Assembly (NCBI GenBank): GCA_905183005.1
Contig: CAJJDO010000148.1
Coordinates: 110,418 to 174,417 of the forward strand
Length of the DNA stretch: 64,000 bases
Source: Paramecium pentaurelia
Taxonomy: Eukaryota; Ciliophora; Oligohymenophorea; Peniculida; Parameciidae
Direction of reading: 5' to 3'
Shown here: one piece after another, positions 24,716 through 37,187 of the stretch
Layout of the letters: every line of letters begins with the position of its first letter
Numbering within the stretch: position 1 is the first letter of the stretch
Program-made: the position numbers and the translations under genes
The notes under the pieces: generated by a model
Seen by the model: the letters and a program-made list of their open reading frames with translations, nothing else
What the model was told of the DNA's origin: nothing
Databases searched by the model: none

Positions 24716-25324
24716 ATGTCATTAATTTGTAATCATGAGAGTTGTATAAAATCATCTCTCCTTGGTTTAAGATAAGGTATATATTATGGAGGAAAGATAA
24801 GATTCTTTCATGCTTTAGTTATGACTTTTCTTTTTAGACCTGGTTCAATAAAATCAAAATTCATCACTGTTATCCAGTTAACTTATTAACATGCAAAAAA
24901 TTTGGGCATTTTTGTTTTCCTTTATAAATCAATAGTTTGTATTCTAAATAACATCAGAAAGAAATAGACAAAACTACATAATTTAATAAGTGGAGCCATT
25001 TGTGGATATCTAGTTTTTGGAAGAAATAAATCAGCAGTCAATTAATAAATTGTTCTTTATGTTATGAGCAGAGTAATTATCGGTTTGGCTTCAAACATTT
25101 AAAGAAGAAAACTATTACCTTAATCATGGGATGCATTCCCACTTTAAGCAGCTATAGTATGGGGATTAGTAATGTTACTATTCGAAGATGATAAGGGATG
25201 CTTATAGAATTCTTTAACTTCTAGCATGACATTTTTATATAAAGATAGTGATAGATCTTATTCAAGTTGGGCCGAACTAATACCATTCGAAATGCCAGAC
25301 TTTTTATCATTTCTATGGAAATGA
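24716..25324 (+). CDS. PXMP4: Peroxisomal membrane protein 4 (PMP24), Tim17 superfamily
   Basis: Predicted 202 residues, no intron. The frame matches PXMP4 along its length: GIYYGGKIRFFHALVMTFLF near residue 20, a THARNL-like QHAKNLGIFVFLYK, the glycine-rich membrane segment SGAICGYLVFGRN, and the C-terminal AIVWGLVMLLFE followed by SSMTFLYKDSD. Members are multi-pass proteins of the peroxisomal membrane with a Tim17-like fold and unsettled function. The start at 24716-24718 gives a short Cys-containing N-terminus as in homologues. Confidence 0.85.
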
Positions 25325-25774
25325 TTAAATTATAGTCTAACTTGATTATAAATATATGTATATTAAAAAACACTTATTGTTTTATTAATTGTCTATGGAC
25401 AAATAGATTATAAATTAATATCCTATATATATACTAAAGAAATTTGAATTCAAGGTATTTAATTATAATATGATAAAAAAATGTATTAAATTTCAAATTA
25501 TCTTATAAGATTAAAATTAATAGAGATCTGTTATATTAGAATATTGTTTATCAAATGTTTATGATAGAAATATTCATTAAAAGATCTAATTAGAATAATT
25601 TTTATTATCTAATATTTATAGATCATCTATAAATAATGAGAGATATGAGACAAGCTTTTATTTATCTTATTAATTACAAAATTGGCATTGATATTTTATA
25701 GAGTTCAGTATATAATAATATTTAATAAGGAAATTATAGTTTACTATAATTATATATAATACATCATGAAATTA
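25325..25774. other. Convergent intergenic region, about 450 bp
   Basis: AT-rich sequence between two stop codons. No gene, repeat or RNA-like segment was recognised. Confidence 0.5.
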
Positions 25775-27486
25775 TCAATATTTGGAATTCTTTTTTCCTG
25801 CTACTACAAGAGTTGATTAGATATTATTAATTTGAGGAGGTATATAACTTTCAGAAAATTTAGGTTATGAAGGTTCTCCAAATTGATTTGGTGGAATATA
25901 TTTAGGATCTTCAAATTGATTTGGAGGAACATATTCATTAACATATTTTGATTCTTAATTAATTGGATTACTTTGATTTTGGATTATATTATTTTAAATG
26001 TTTGAATAAATAGGAGGAAATTTGGATTAATAAGGTGATAAAGGTTTTTAGTAAGGACTAGTTTCTGAATGATGAATATCTTCTTTTGAAGGAATTTGTT
26101 GTCTTTAAGTATCTGGTTCAGATACATACAATTTCTCCTTCTTTTATTTAAAACACCAATGGAACATTTATACTATAAACATCATAACTAAGATGAATTC
26201 ACTAATGGCTATAATTATTATTGAAATTGTAATGAGTGATACATAAGTATTGACATCTGCTGGAAAGAGATTTGGAAAATTGGCAAATACATTATAGATT
26301 TGATCAGATATATAACAATTTGCTATAGATTTAAAATAGAGTTCTGCATCAATTCTAAGTTTTTCCTAATATAATATTAAACCACCTTCAATTAGTATGA
26401 ATGACATCTAACATACTAATAGTATTTTTAATATGACTGTAATTATTCTTATATCATTAACAATTCTGAATTTAAGAATATAAATTTCTATGATTAAAAT
26501 AATTCCTATGAATCCAGTAAATATTTATTTAATAACTACATAAATTAAACCAATTTCTTAAATTGATTATTCACAATTTTCAGTTTCATTAATCATATTA
26601 TTATCAATTTATGTGCAACTATCTTCAGCTTTTGATGCAATTTTATTCTTTTTTTTAATATAATATAATATATACTCTTGCTGTCAAATAAGTTATTGCT
26701 GAACCAATTACAGATGAAGGTACACCATTAAAAGATAATGCCTCTAAACCTTATTTTGAAAATTCTGAAAGTGTTGTTTATTCTATTTTCACACTATTAT
26801 CTGTATCAAAATCAGAGCCTTCACAATTTTCAGGATCTATATAATCACTATTATTAGTTAATCCTGCTGTTATATAAATTAAAGGATTCAAACAAGGATA
26901 TCCTCTTATTACAACTTGAATTTTAAATATTCCATAAGATGAATTCTCCCTTTAAATATATAGATCCCTATTACTCTCCAAATTTTAATCTGCATCTTCA
27001 TCAACAATCTCATTTTATATTATTGTCAATTTTGAAATAGGACATTAAGAACCTTCACTTGTTTATATACAATAAGGTCCACAATTATATTCAGTCTCTG
27101 TACATTCAGTTGATAATCTTATATCCTTAAATCTAGTAACACAAATCAATTGAGAGAACCATCTAGTAATATTATATTCTGCAAATGGAAATAATTATTA
27201 AATTTCTTCAGATGTATCACAATCTAAATCTCTAAAATATACTCTAATTATAATTAAGTATTTGATACTATTTAATTGGTTTGTAAATTAGATTATCGGA
27301 AATATATCCAATTGTAGCATTTTAAGCTTTGTATTAATATTCATTTGAATAAAAATCAACTACACCATGCACTATATCTAGTCCTATGCTGATCAATAAA
27401 GAGATTATCATAAAAAAAAGAGTTAAAGATTTAACAACCTTATCATAAACAGAACTATGAATTTGCTCTATTGGATGCTTTTTCAT
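25775..27486 (-). CDS. Membrane protein with large Cys-rich loop, related to the gene at 50785
   Basis: Predicted 552 residues with introns of 25 and 28 nt. A first membrane segment (LTLFFMIISLLISIGLDIV) is followed by a long loop of about 300 residues with many cysteines, likely outside the cytosol. Three or so further membrane segments follow (including IFTGFIGIILIIEIYIL and ILKILLVCQMSFILI) and then a Pro/Gln/Glu tail. The tail repeats YVPPNQFEDP and YIPPNQFGEP. Layout, size and the cysteine loop resemble the gene at 50785-52504, which suggests a ciliate family. Function is unknown. Confidence 0.6.
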
Positions 27487-27544
27487 ATAATTTTATATTT
27501 ATTTAGAAATGTATATATAAAACATAAACAATAAATATTTTTAC

Positions 27545-28930
27545 TCATTAATTATTCCTTACAATTCCACCTGGTAATATAATCTATTTCTTTATTAAAA
27601 ATTAATCATCTTTTGTAAAACCTAATTACGAAAGTCTTCTATTGAAATTGGTTCTAGTTATAGCCTCATCCAAATATAAATTCATCAATTATATATCCTT
27701 TATATATTCATTATACTACAATTTTTATTCATCCTTATTACACATATTTATAATTCTCTTTGATTTCAAATTAAATTAACTAAGCATTATACTCTTTTCT
27801 TTCTTCTTATCCAATAATTCCTATATCATTTATGACTTCCTATTTTCTGAACCCAAAGTATGTACATTACTCTCAGGTCTGTATTTTGATTTATGATTAG
27901 GATATTATTTTGATATATTATTGAACAATTATTATTCAAATAAAGTACTTATTTTTTTCTTTTATGGTTTAATTTGATATCTATATTTCAATTGATCCTC
28001 TTCTATATTATGATTGTATCTCACTTTAGCTTCATATATTTTTGACTTTATCAATTCATTAGCTTGCTATTTGAATGCTGTATAAATATCCTCTTCCAAT
28101 TATTCAGTAGAATTCAAATCAATTCCATATTGCAATACTATTTTATAAAGCTCCTTATCATAATCTATTTATGTTATCTTCTATTACTTAATCTACATCC
28201 CACACTTTCCATCTCCTGACTAAGTTCTACATTTTGTAGATTTACCTATTTTCTATATAATATTTTCTGTCTCCTCCCTTTCTTTCTTTATTTATTCTAT
28301 TTAATCTTCAACATGATAATAAAATAGATTTTAATCATACTAAGATTTTGTTACTTAATCTCTATTTGACATTTATTCACAAGTACTTTAAAATTAACTT
28401 ATTGCTCTCCTCCCATAGTCTTATAATCTCTCTTTAGATAACATCTTAGATTTATTATTTGGTACTTTAACCAAACCTAAATCTAAAAAACAATCACTAT
28501 CTAAAAATGCTTTATCAAATTCTGTTTCAAACTTTACTTCATATTATTCATAAATCTTTTCTAATTCTGCTTCCTATTAACCTAATTATCTTGCTATTTT
28601 CCTTCTTATTAGATAATTCTTTACTGATTCTAATAAATCTCTATTGTTTATAATATTCAGCTTCTTTAACTTTGTTTTTGTATCAATAAATGTATCAAGT
28701 ATTTTAAATTATTATAATTATCGATTAAATCTAATGTTATTTAAAATACTTTACTTATTATCATTTGTATTATTTATTAATTTGAACTTTGCCTTAACTT
28801 TATTTACTAATTTTCTTACTCTTTCTGTACTACAACTATCTTGATAATCCTATTATAACTTAGTATTCTGAGATAACTAAATATTTGACAAAGCATCATT
28901 CAATTTTTAGAATTTAAGATTTATTGTCAT
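27545..28930 (-). CDS. Coiled-coil protein, unknown
   Basis: Predicted 461 residues in a single exon; such a long TGA-free frame is well above chance. Composition is dominated by Lys, Glu, Gln, Leu and Asn with long predicted helices and no hydrophobic segment. A cysteine-containing stretch (TKCRTQSGDGKCGMQIKQQK) near the middle is the only distinctive feature. Proteins like this are frequent in ciliate basal bodies and cortex, but nothing in the sequence proves that. It starts 1.4 kb upstream of the membrane protein on the same strand, and its stop lies 58 bp from that gene's start. Confidence 0.6.
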
Positions 28931-29758
28931 TCAGTTCTATCTCTTATAAATTAAATTTATCATATCACATATTTTAATAAATTTTATTTATTCTTAATAA
29001 ATGTATAATGGCATTTCTATAGAATAGATAAGTATAATTAAGTATAGTTATTATTCATACTCTATTTTAACTTATAAGAAACATAATAAATATATAAATT
29101 TCGTTTGTTTAATTTAAGAACGAGCTCAGCTTCCGGAATAGGAGCCTTGCCCGCAACCTATTAAATAGGTTTAAACTTGGATAGGTTTTGTTTCAATTTG
29201 ATTGAACCCGTGAAGGATTAAGATTTATAAAGAATTTTATTTTCTTAAATACTTAAGTATTAATTTTAATATTATGGGTTTATTAAATAAATATAATTAA
29301 CGACTATATTTTTATATTAAAATTATTTTATTTTTGTACATTCTACCAATCATAATAATTAGTTATTGATTAATATTAGCATTACATATATGTATATATA
29401 TATATTAAGAAAAAAGATCATCAATTTTATTTTTCTAAAAATTAGAAAATATTTATATATATAAATTTTTTATTTCTAGATTGCTAATATTATATAGTTT
29501 TACATTTAGATATATACATATAGTTAAGTTTTATATTATTATAACAAAATTCTTTTTGATTGAATATAAATCAAAATATTACTTGATTATTAATATAATG
29601 ATATGATTTACTATATTATATTTATGATATCTAATCTTTATACGTTAAAGATATTATATCTATAATCAAGAATTTTATCACTACTAAAAAATAATAATTT
29701 CAATAAAACTATATTTTATTATTAATTAATTTTCACTCAATCAAAGATATTATTAATT
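28931..29758. other. Divergent intergenic region, about 830 bp, containing a GC-rich island
   Basis: This gap lies between two divergent genes and is A/T-dominated apart from the island at 29118-29220, listed separately. The right part, about 29,240-29,750, is featureless. Confidence 0.5.
29118..29220. ncRNA. Candidate structured RNA gene (strand and class unknown)
   Basis: About 40 bases from 29121 are near 60 percent G+C, in sharp contrast to the surrounding DNA, and no protein frame explains them. The segment contains a perfect hairpin (AACCTAT, loop TAA, ATAGGTT, 29154-29170) and a second inverted pair further right, GGTTTTGTTTCAA against TTGATTGAACC. In AT-rich ciliate genomes such islands usually mark RNA genes. 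It does not fold as a tRNA and lacks the diagnostic sequences of U1, U2, U4, U6, 5S or telomerase RNA as I know them. RNase P/MRP, SRP RNA or a snoRNA remain possible. Confidence 0.4.
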
Positions 29759-31413
29759 ATGTTAAATATATTTAAGAATGTCTTCTCTAAGAAATAGAAA
29801 CAAGATTCTCAAATTATTTAATTTGAACAATTTGATCAAAACTAATTAGAAGAACATTAAATTGAAAATGATTTTCCTCATGATTTTCAAATTATTGATG
29901 AACAAGCAATGAAAATTATTGAATAAGAATATGATATTAAATAGTAAGTTCAACCAGAATACTAAGAAGATCAATAATTTAAAGAAGATCTTATGGATTA
30001 TGAAGTTTAAGTAGACGATTCATTATATGGAATGGCAATCAAATTTAGTGTTTGTGAAGATTACCTTATGAAAATCAATAATTTGTCAAGTGATTTAATA
30101 TTCCAAGGTTAAATAATAAAAGTACCTAAGAAAAATGAGTAAACATTCTCTGTTGTTCATATTCAAGAATAAAAATAATAAATAGAATATTTATGGATAC
30201 CTGATGCTAATTCTTAAAGATGTAATTGTTAATCATAATTATTATTAGTTGATGTTATATATTGTAACAATATATAAAATGTTTAAGGATAATTAACTCT
30301 TAGTTCAGATTTAATCCTTTTTAATCCATTTTAATAAGATTATATTGAAAATACTCATTAGAAATTAAGATTATAAGCTAGCATCTCAATGAAGGATATT
30401 AATGAAGCTGTATATTACATCTTACCTAATAAAAATGGGCATTTAGATTATATAGTTCAGATATTATTATCAGGGATAGGCAAACCAAATTTTGAGTAAA
30501 AATACAGAAAACAATTAGACAGACTTAAAGAATAAAAGCAAAGTATAGCAACAGTGTTTTTTAGAGTAAGTAACTGAAATATTTTATAATTAGCATGCTG
30601 AAAGAGACAATACAGGGAAATTATATACAGAAGAGATCAAAAAAGAAAATTGTATTATAATGGCTAGATTTATCACTGAAGCTTGTTCAAATTATACAGC
30701 TATTGTTTAATTAACTTAATTACCATTTATAGATTTTATTTAGGATACTACATAAAAATAGAATTTAGATATAGATGTAGATGAAATGTAAGATGTTGTT
30801 GGTGAACCTATGGGAAGTAATCTTATTAAAAATAAATAGATTTATGGGCTAGTTTGGAATATGTTCCAATTTTAAAAGAAAAATCTAATTGTTTTACTGA
30901 TACTACATTTAAATATGTCATATAATCTATTCCTGCCATTTATAGATTAGCCAATTGGAATAAGCTTTATGATATTGATGTTGATGGATCCTGTTATTAA
31001 AACATGCTTCAATAAATTAGATAAATATTTCCAATGTTATTAATAATCAAAGATTTTGATCTTAATATTTTTGGCGTATACATTTCAAGTGAAATCCATA
31101 AATATTTTGAAGGTTTCAAAGGTAATGGTGAAACCTTTCTTTTCAACATAGATACAATAGTAAAAAGTATTATTATTCTTCTTAGAAAAATTAAATTAAG
31201 TAATTTGTATGGACTGAAAAGAATAAAGATTTTATTTTCTGTGATGAATCTGGAATAGGTATAGGTTGTGGAGATAAGTTTGGACTTTTTATTGATTAAA
31301 GTCTTTCATTTGGATATTCTAATCCTTGTTCTACTTTTGACAACCCAAGATTTACAAAAGATGAGAAATTTGGGATTAAGAATTTAGAAATATGGGCCAT
31401 TGAACAATAATGA
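29759..31413 (+). CDS. LysM and TLDc domain protein (OXR1/NCOA7 type)
   Basis: Predicted 525 residues after introns of 28, 23 and 26 nt. After an acidic N-terminus, residues about 80-125 fit a LysM domain (YGMAIKFSVCEDYLMKI through QGQIIKVPKK). The last 170 residues form a TLDc domain: PMLLIIKDFDLNIFGVYIS, the block GNGETFLF, FVWTEKNKDFIFCD, GIGIGCGDKFGLFID and the terminal IKNLEIWAIE. Animal OXR1 proteins have this order and protect cells from oxidative stress; TLDc domains bind and regulate the V-ATPase. The family link is strong; the role in this cell is inferred. Confidence 0.85.
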
Positions 31414-31601
31414 AATAAAATACTTAAAGAATTTTATTATTCTTATATTCAATAATTTTATAAATGATATGATTCATTAAAATAATATTAGTTCTTTAAT
31501 AGTTCTCTTTTAAGTAAATGAAAATATTAAAATTGGAATAAAATTTAATAAAAAAAAAGAATTAAATTCTATGTTTAAATATTACTTTACATTAAAAACT
31601 A

Positions 31602-31661
<60 letters not shown>
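31602..31661. repeat. ATT trinucleotide microsatellite
   Basis: About 20 copies of ATT with one G interruption near the left end, in the 390-bp gap between two genes on the same strand. No frame uses it, so it is non-coding; the rest of the gap 31414-31804 shows nothing else. Confidence 0.85.
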
Positions 31662-31804
31662 GATTATTTATCAAGGTATTTACAACAATATTTAATTATT
31701 ATTTAACAAAATTCTCTTGAAATTTTATTATTTAGTTCTATTATTATGAGTATTATCATGATAAATTTAAGGACTCATTTTATTTATAGTATCATTTATT
31801 AATT

Positions 31805-32266
31805 ATGTTCTAATCTTTTAATTTAACCAAAAAACTTCAAATCAACGATGACTCCCCTCAACATTGTAGAACTCCTAGATCTATTTTTCATTCTTAAAGA
31901 AATATTATCATTCCATCACAATTTCAAAAACTTAAACTAAAACCTATATAAGACTTTTAAACTCAAACTTAGACTAACAATAATTTAATGAGATCCTCAT
32001 TGAGAAATAACAATTTATTCACTTTTAAAGACTAGATGGATTTGCTGAATTAATAGCGATAAAGACATAATAAGAAGTAGGTTAGTTTTAGTGAAAAGAT
32101 TTTAATCATAGAACCTAAGAAAGGAATCATGATTAGAGAAAGAATTCCTGAATTGTCTGAACAAGTGAATATAATAAGAACTAGAAAAAGAAAAAATTGT
32201 ATTTTAATTCATAATCAAATAAGAACATTAGAAACTTGTTAATCTACTTTCATTGATTAGCTTTGA
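31805..32266 (+). CDS. Small basic protein with a PP1-docking RVxF-like motif
   Basis: Predicted 153 residues, no intron. The protein is basic, Gln/Asn-rich and without membrane segments. KKQVSF at about residues 90-95, followed by acidic and basic residues (SEKILIIEPKK), fits the RVxF motif through which regulators dock on protein phosphatase 1. This is a short motif and could be coincidental. No domain was recognised. The gene is 54 bp upstream of the next one on the same strand. Confidence 0.5.
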
Positions 32267-32320
32267 CTCTTATTATAATATTTTCAATATGGATATAAAT
32301 ATTAATTTTATTAAAAATAA

Positions 32321-32921
32321 ATGGCTTAAGATTAGAGATCTCCATTTGAATTGAGAATATGGCATTTCTATACTGAAGAAGAGAAATCCATTACACTACT
32401 TAATGCATACAAACAAAGAGTATTGTTCTCAGAAGATATCAAATCTTTTCTTCTAAAGGATAGATTAAATACTTGGTCCTATTGGGGATTCCCAGCTGCA
32501 TGTTATGCACTCTTTCACTATACTGGAGCATTATAACCATATATAGCAACAAAATACTCAGTAGGTGCCTAAAGAATGATTCCTGCAGCAATATCTGGAT
32601 TACTTTGGCTTGGTTGGGTCCATTTCAATCCATTTTACACTTCTTTACAAAGGTAACAAAATTCCTTATTACTCTTTTAGTGAAAAGTTGAATTTACTTA
32701 ATTTGATTGAGAGAAGAGTAGGTTTGAATATGAAGGCACTCAATGAGTAAGTACCTCGTACTTGGACAACATAAGAGATTCATAGATAAATGAGAGAAGC
32801 CTATAATAATAGACATGGATTTTTCACAAACATATTATATCCAAGCGAGGAAAGAGCATCCCCATTATAGGATATTTCATCATATCCATTCAAATACAGA
32901 AGAGATAAAATTGTTAAATGA
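32321..32921 (+). CDS. Small membrane protein, possibly mitochondrial
   Basis: Predicted 190 residues with one 28-nt intron. Two moderately hydrophobic segments occur in the middle (WSYWGFPAACYALFHYTGAL and AAISGLLWLGWVHFNPFY), with charged ends (RSPFELRIWHFYTEEEK at the N-terminus and YPFKYRRDKIVK at the C-terminus). The aromatic-rich pattern resembles lineage-specific subunits of ciliate mitochondrial complexes. No presequence or family motif is clear. Confidence 0.55.
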
Positions 32922-33065
32922 TAAATTACAATATATCATTTAGAATAAAATCATATTAAATTCCATTATTTTTAACATATCAATAGTTTCTAAATATAAA
33001 GAGGTTTATATAATTTATAAAGAATTCTTATAGTACTTAATAAGATTATTATTATAATTTGATTG

Positions 33066-33877
33066 TCATGCATATTCATTTTTTAATTTAAGTTTCTATT
33101 CAGTTTATGACAATAAGTTAGATTCTTTTTAATTATTTCTTAGAGTTTATAATTTTCTAGCCTTTTCTCTTTCCTAAATAATTAATTATTTTCTATTATG
33201 CTTTAAATATAAAAATAGATTCTTACTTCATTATATTAAGCCCACATTTTTTCATCTTCTTTTTCTTATTATCTTTTTTATTCATTTTATTCTCTCTATT
33301 TTGCTTAATCATTTCTTATTTCTTATCTCTATTATTCTGACATTCCTTTATAATGATAAGGTATAACTCTATGAGGAGCTAAAGCACTTTGACAAGTTGC
33401 AGTACTACATTATAATAATTTATAATTAACTTTTCTGTCCAAACATCATTGTTCATTATTTCTTCCATATGTTATTTCTTTTCAAGTTGAGCCTATCTAG
33501 CCATATATTCTTCTCTATCTTATTTTTCTTTTGCCAATTAATTATTTATTTATTAATTGGCAATTTCCATCTCAACTCTTCTCCTCTATTATTCTTACTC
33601 TAATTCTTTTAGACTCTAATTAATTTATAATGTCTGCTGATCATATTATTATTATATTTATTTGTTTAATTGTTTCTTCTATTGATTCTCCTAGGTTTAT
33701 TATTATACCCAGTCTTTCATTTACAGTTACTACAATTTTCTTCTATCTCCAGCAGCTATTATACAATATATATATGAAAATACTTAAGTCTTCTCCATCA
33801 AGCATTTTTAAATTAGAAACTCCTACTTGATTTTTCATTTATGCATGATTGTATGTTGGATTTTGATAATGACTCAT
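33066..33877 (-). CDS. RIB43A-like protein of ciliary doublet microtubules
   Basis: Predicted 243 residues after introns of 28, 26 and 26 nt. The N-terminal part carries the family block KMLDGEDL...GDRRKLQQLQMKDWVQQQ. The middle is a continuous charged helix. Near residue 165 is the second conserved block, APHRVIPYHYKGMSEQQRQE, which corresponds to the H-R-x-x-P-x-x-(F/Y)-K-G-M motif of RIB43A. RIB43A proteins are microtubule inner proteins of the ciliary and basal-body A-tubule. The protein is shorter than typical animal members (about 380 residues) because the helical parts are abbreviated. The neighbouring fibrillarin gene's stop lies 29 bp upstream of its start. Confidence 0.8.
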
Positions 33878-33906
33878 TAAATTTAATATACTTTATATTT
33901 TAATAT

Positions 33907-34792
33907 TCAAGCATTATATACTCCAATTACAATAGCATGGTCTCTTTCATATGGTTCTAGAGTGAGTTATTCTTAAGGTGTAAGTCCTTCATCCTAAAAT
34001 ATTTATTTAAACATACTTTTAGACGTTACACTTCATGCTAAAATACAACTTCAGCACGATTGGTAGAATCAATACAATTGGCTTTAATTGATATCATAAA
34101 ATGTCCTCCCTTTTTAAGGAAATATTATGAATTTAATCCTACAATTCTAGCCTAATCAGGTTATGCAACATCTGCAAATACAACATCTACCATTCCTACA
34201 AGCATCCTATATTCCAATGGCTTTCTTGCATCAGCTATTATAGGCACAATATTTGTTCTTTTCTTTGCCATATTTACTAAATCTCTTCCAGATCTGTGAG
34301 AAAATTCAACAGCATATACAACACCTAAAGTATTTCATTATAAATCATACCTTCTGATCCTATTACATCAGAAACATGAGATACTGTTGTTCCTGATGCA
34401 GCTCCCAAATATAATACTTTAGCACCTGGCTTTATGAAAATATCGCTAACTCCACCAATTATACCAGCAGCAATCTTTGATCTAAAAGGGTTCCAAACTC
34501 TATATTCAACTTTCTCTCCTGTTTATTTGTCTTCCACTGAAATTCTCTTTTCATTATACACTGATTCTCCAGGCACCATATTCTTTGTCACCAAAGCTTC
34601 TTATTATCCTTTGGCTACAAAAACTCCTGCTAATCTTGGATGTGGAACCACAAAGGCCTTAGGAGCTCCTCCCATTCGACCTCCTCTACCTCCTCTGGCA
34701 CCACCCCTACCTCTTGGGGCTCCTCTGCCTCTGTCTCCTCCTCTACTTCCTCCTCTGCTATCTCCTCTTCCACCTCTGAAGTCTTTACCCAT
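33907..34792 (-). CDS. NOP1: Fibrillarin, box C/D snoRNP 2'-O-methyltransferase
   Basis: Predicted 278 residues with introns of 26 and 23 nt. The first 45 residues are a Gly/Arg-rich (GAR) domain. The conserved catalytic domain follows: VVPHPRLAGVFVAKG, the S-adenosylmethionine site VLYLGAASGTTVSHVSD, VVYAVEFSHRSGRDL, ADARKPLEYR, VDVVFADVAQPDQ and a C-terminal KKGGHFMISIKANC. The enzyme methylates rRNA ribose in the nucleolus, guided by snoRNAs. GAR codons make this the most G+C-rich coding stretch of the window. The start at 34790-34792 gives MGKDFRGGRG. Confidence 0.95.
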
Positions 34793-35700
34793 AAATTATA
34801 TTTTTAATATATTTAATTAGTAGTAAGTAAGAATATTGATACTTTCCATCATTTCCATTTGTAACTTAAGTAATATTAAAAACAACTCTTTTACATTTAG
34901 ATCATTCCTTCGATTCACTCAAACATTCTTAAAATTACAATAAACTGTAATGAGATACTTGAATATGTATATTTCTTTATAAATTTATTTATTAACTTTC
35001 TTCTTTTCGAATTCTATAAATTTTTAGAATATATTTATAATTTAATGAAAAAAGAAAGATTTCTTTAACATTTCCTTAATTTTCATTTATTTAAATAAAA
35101 ATTGTAATAAATTGTTATAAATTTATATAAATTAATGTTCTTAATAACATTTTTATCTAGTATTTACTCCTCTTTTTTTAGGTTTATTAAACCAGATTTT
35201 TGAGGAACTTTTCATCACATTTAAATTTAGTAATTATAAAATTATAAAAATTAATTAATTTCCAATCATTATTAGGATAACTAATATTCAAATTAAGTAA
35301 TTTTAATTCAATTTTTAGGTTTATAAAAATCAATTTATGAAAATATGATGTATGGTTTATTTTAATTTAAAGTAATTAAATTTATGTACTTATTTAATAT
35401 TTTCAATATTAAAATTATAAATCAATTAAATTGAATTAAATACTTGATAAATATTTTGTTTTGGATTATTTATTTTTACAATCTATTTCAATTTTATAAT
35501 ATAAAAAAATTAGTGGAAATAAAAGGGAAATGACAATTACTATAATTATTTAAAAATCTCTTCTCTAATATTTTTAGTTAGAGTGATTTTAATAGTTAAA
35601 GTATTATTTTAATATGTATTTTTGAATTTAGATTTATGTTACATATATATACCAGTATTAAATACATCTTAAAATATAATAAATTGAATTATTTAATATT
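34793..35700. other. Divergent intergenic region, about 900 bp
   Basis: A/T-dominated sequence between fibrillarin and the CDPK-like gene. No frame, repeat or GC-rich island was recognised. It is among the longest gaps in the window and must contain both promoters. Confidence 0.5.
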
Positions 35701-37187
35701 ATGGGCTTGTGTTAATCTAATAGAAATGAAAGGAAATCTTTTGTTGCTAAAAAATTACACACTTAAAGTGACACATAAATCTAAAATAAATTAAAAGGAA
35801 AAGATACCCCAATTAGACCAAAGACATAGCCTACATTGAATACAATAGCAAAAGACCATTTCTCAACTATTAAAACTCCAACCGCAATTAGAACTAGTAG
35901 GAGGATGATAAGAGAAGCATTGGCCAAAACTTATTCTGTTCTAAATTAGGATTTTGGGTGTTCAAGTAACCATATTATATTTATTTCAGACCAAGACAAT
36001 GTAGGATTAATATAACATAATGTGACTGGATAAGTTAGAACTGCTAAGACTATTCTAAAAGAAGATGAGTCAATTAATGACATGGAATAATACATTAATA
36101 ATATTAGAGAAAATAACTTAGTAGTTTATATTAATATTACAAAAGTCTTCACCACATTTTAATAATGCAATAGAGCTTTTTGAAGATTTTAAATGTTATT
36201 ATGTGATCTAATAATATTGTAGTGGAGGCAAGCTTTCGAATTTATGTAGTAAGATAGAAGAGGATAATGCTATTTATATTTTATCTTAAATACTAGATAC
36301 TCTTAAAGAGATTCATAGTTAAAATAATTATCATGGAAATTTAAGTATTTAAAGTTTTGCTCTTACAGATTAATCAAATAATCATTATGTAAAAATGATA
36401 GATATCTATCCTGTATTTTAAATTAAGGAGAAAAATGAGATTTAAAGGAATTAACAATTAGACATAAAAGCAGTTGGACTTATTTTATTTTAATTGATTA
36501 CAAATAAACAAATAACAAAACAAACAACTGAAATGATCTTAAAGAAACCAAAAGATTCAATTTATAAATCATATTTTTGGTTTTAATTAGTTTTATAATT
36601 ACTAGAATCAAAAAATTTATAAATTTATGAAAATTTGTAATCAAATTCAATTTACTAAAATATTATATAGAAATATTAATCTCGATATGCTGAATCAATA
36701 TTTAAAAGAATATTGTTTTAAAAGGCTTCATATCTTTAATAATAAATAATATTAGTAATGAATAAGATTTTTTTTTAAGAAAGACAAAATTAAATATAAA
36801 GAATATTTTTAAAGAATGATACTAATCATAATGGTACTTTATAAAAAGAGGAATTATAAAAAGCATTAGGAGTTGAAGAAGATATAGATGAAATATTTGA
36901 TTAAATTGATATTGATGGAAATGGAAAAATAGATATGAATGAATTTATCTTTAATTCTTGTGATAGAGGAGCTTTGTTAAATGAATTCAATTTAAATGTT
37001 GCCTTTTATGAATTGTAAAGAAAAGGATTTGTTATTCCATCATAATTTTCTAAATTTATAAGTTGTGATGAGGATAAAATTGAAAATGAAATTGCAATTA
37101 AATTTAATTCAAAAAGAGTAATTATTATATATATATTCTTAGTTAAATAAACAAGATTTCATTAAATTGATGATGGAGCTTCTCTGA
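35701..37187 (+). CDS. CDPK-like protein with a degenerate kinase domain (pseudokinase)
   Basis: Predicted 470 residues after introns of 24, 25 and 25 nt. The N-terminus MGLCQS has Gly2 for myristoylation and Cys4 for palmitoylation. The kinase domain keeps a lysine in the third strand (VRTAKTILK) and the overall layout (LSQILDTLKEIHSQ, DIKAVGLILFQLIT). The catalytic loop HRDLKPEN, however, is replaced by HGNLSIQS, DFG by DIY, and the APE motif is not seen. Two good EF-hands follow (DTNHNGTLQKEE and DIDGNGKIDMNE), and the C-terminal pair is worn. It is therefore a calcium-dependent protein kinase relative that is probably catalytically dead but able to bind calcium and membranes. Confidence 0.75.

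Noticed and set aside
29118..29220. tRNA gene in the GC-rich island
   Set aside because: A GGTTCAATC-like stretch recalls a T-loop, but no matching T-stem, acceptor stem or anticodon arm can be drawn on either strand.
34434..34820. Plus-strand Pro/Leu-rich ORF over fibrillarin
   Set aside because: It is the antisense of the Gly/Arg-rich domain of fibrillarin.
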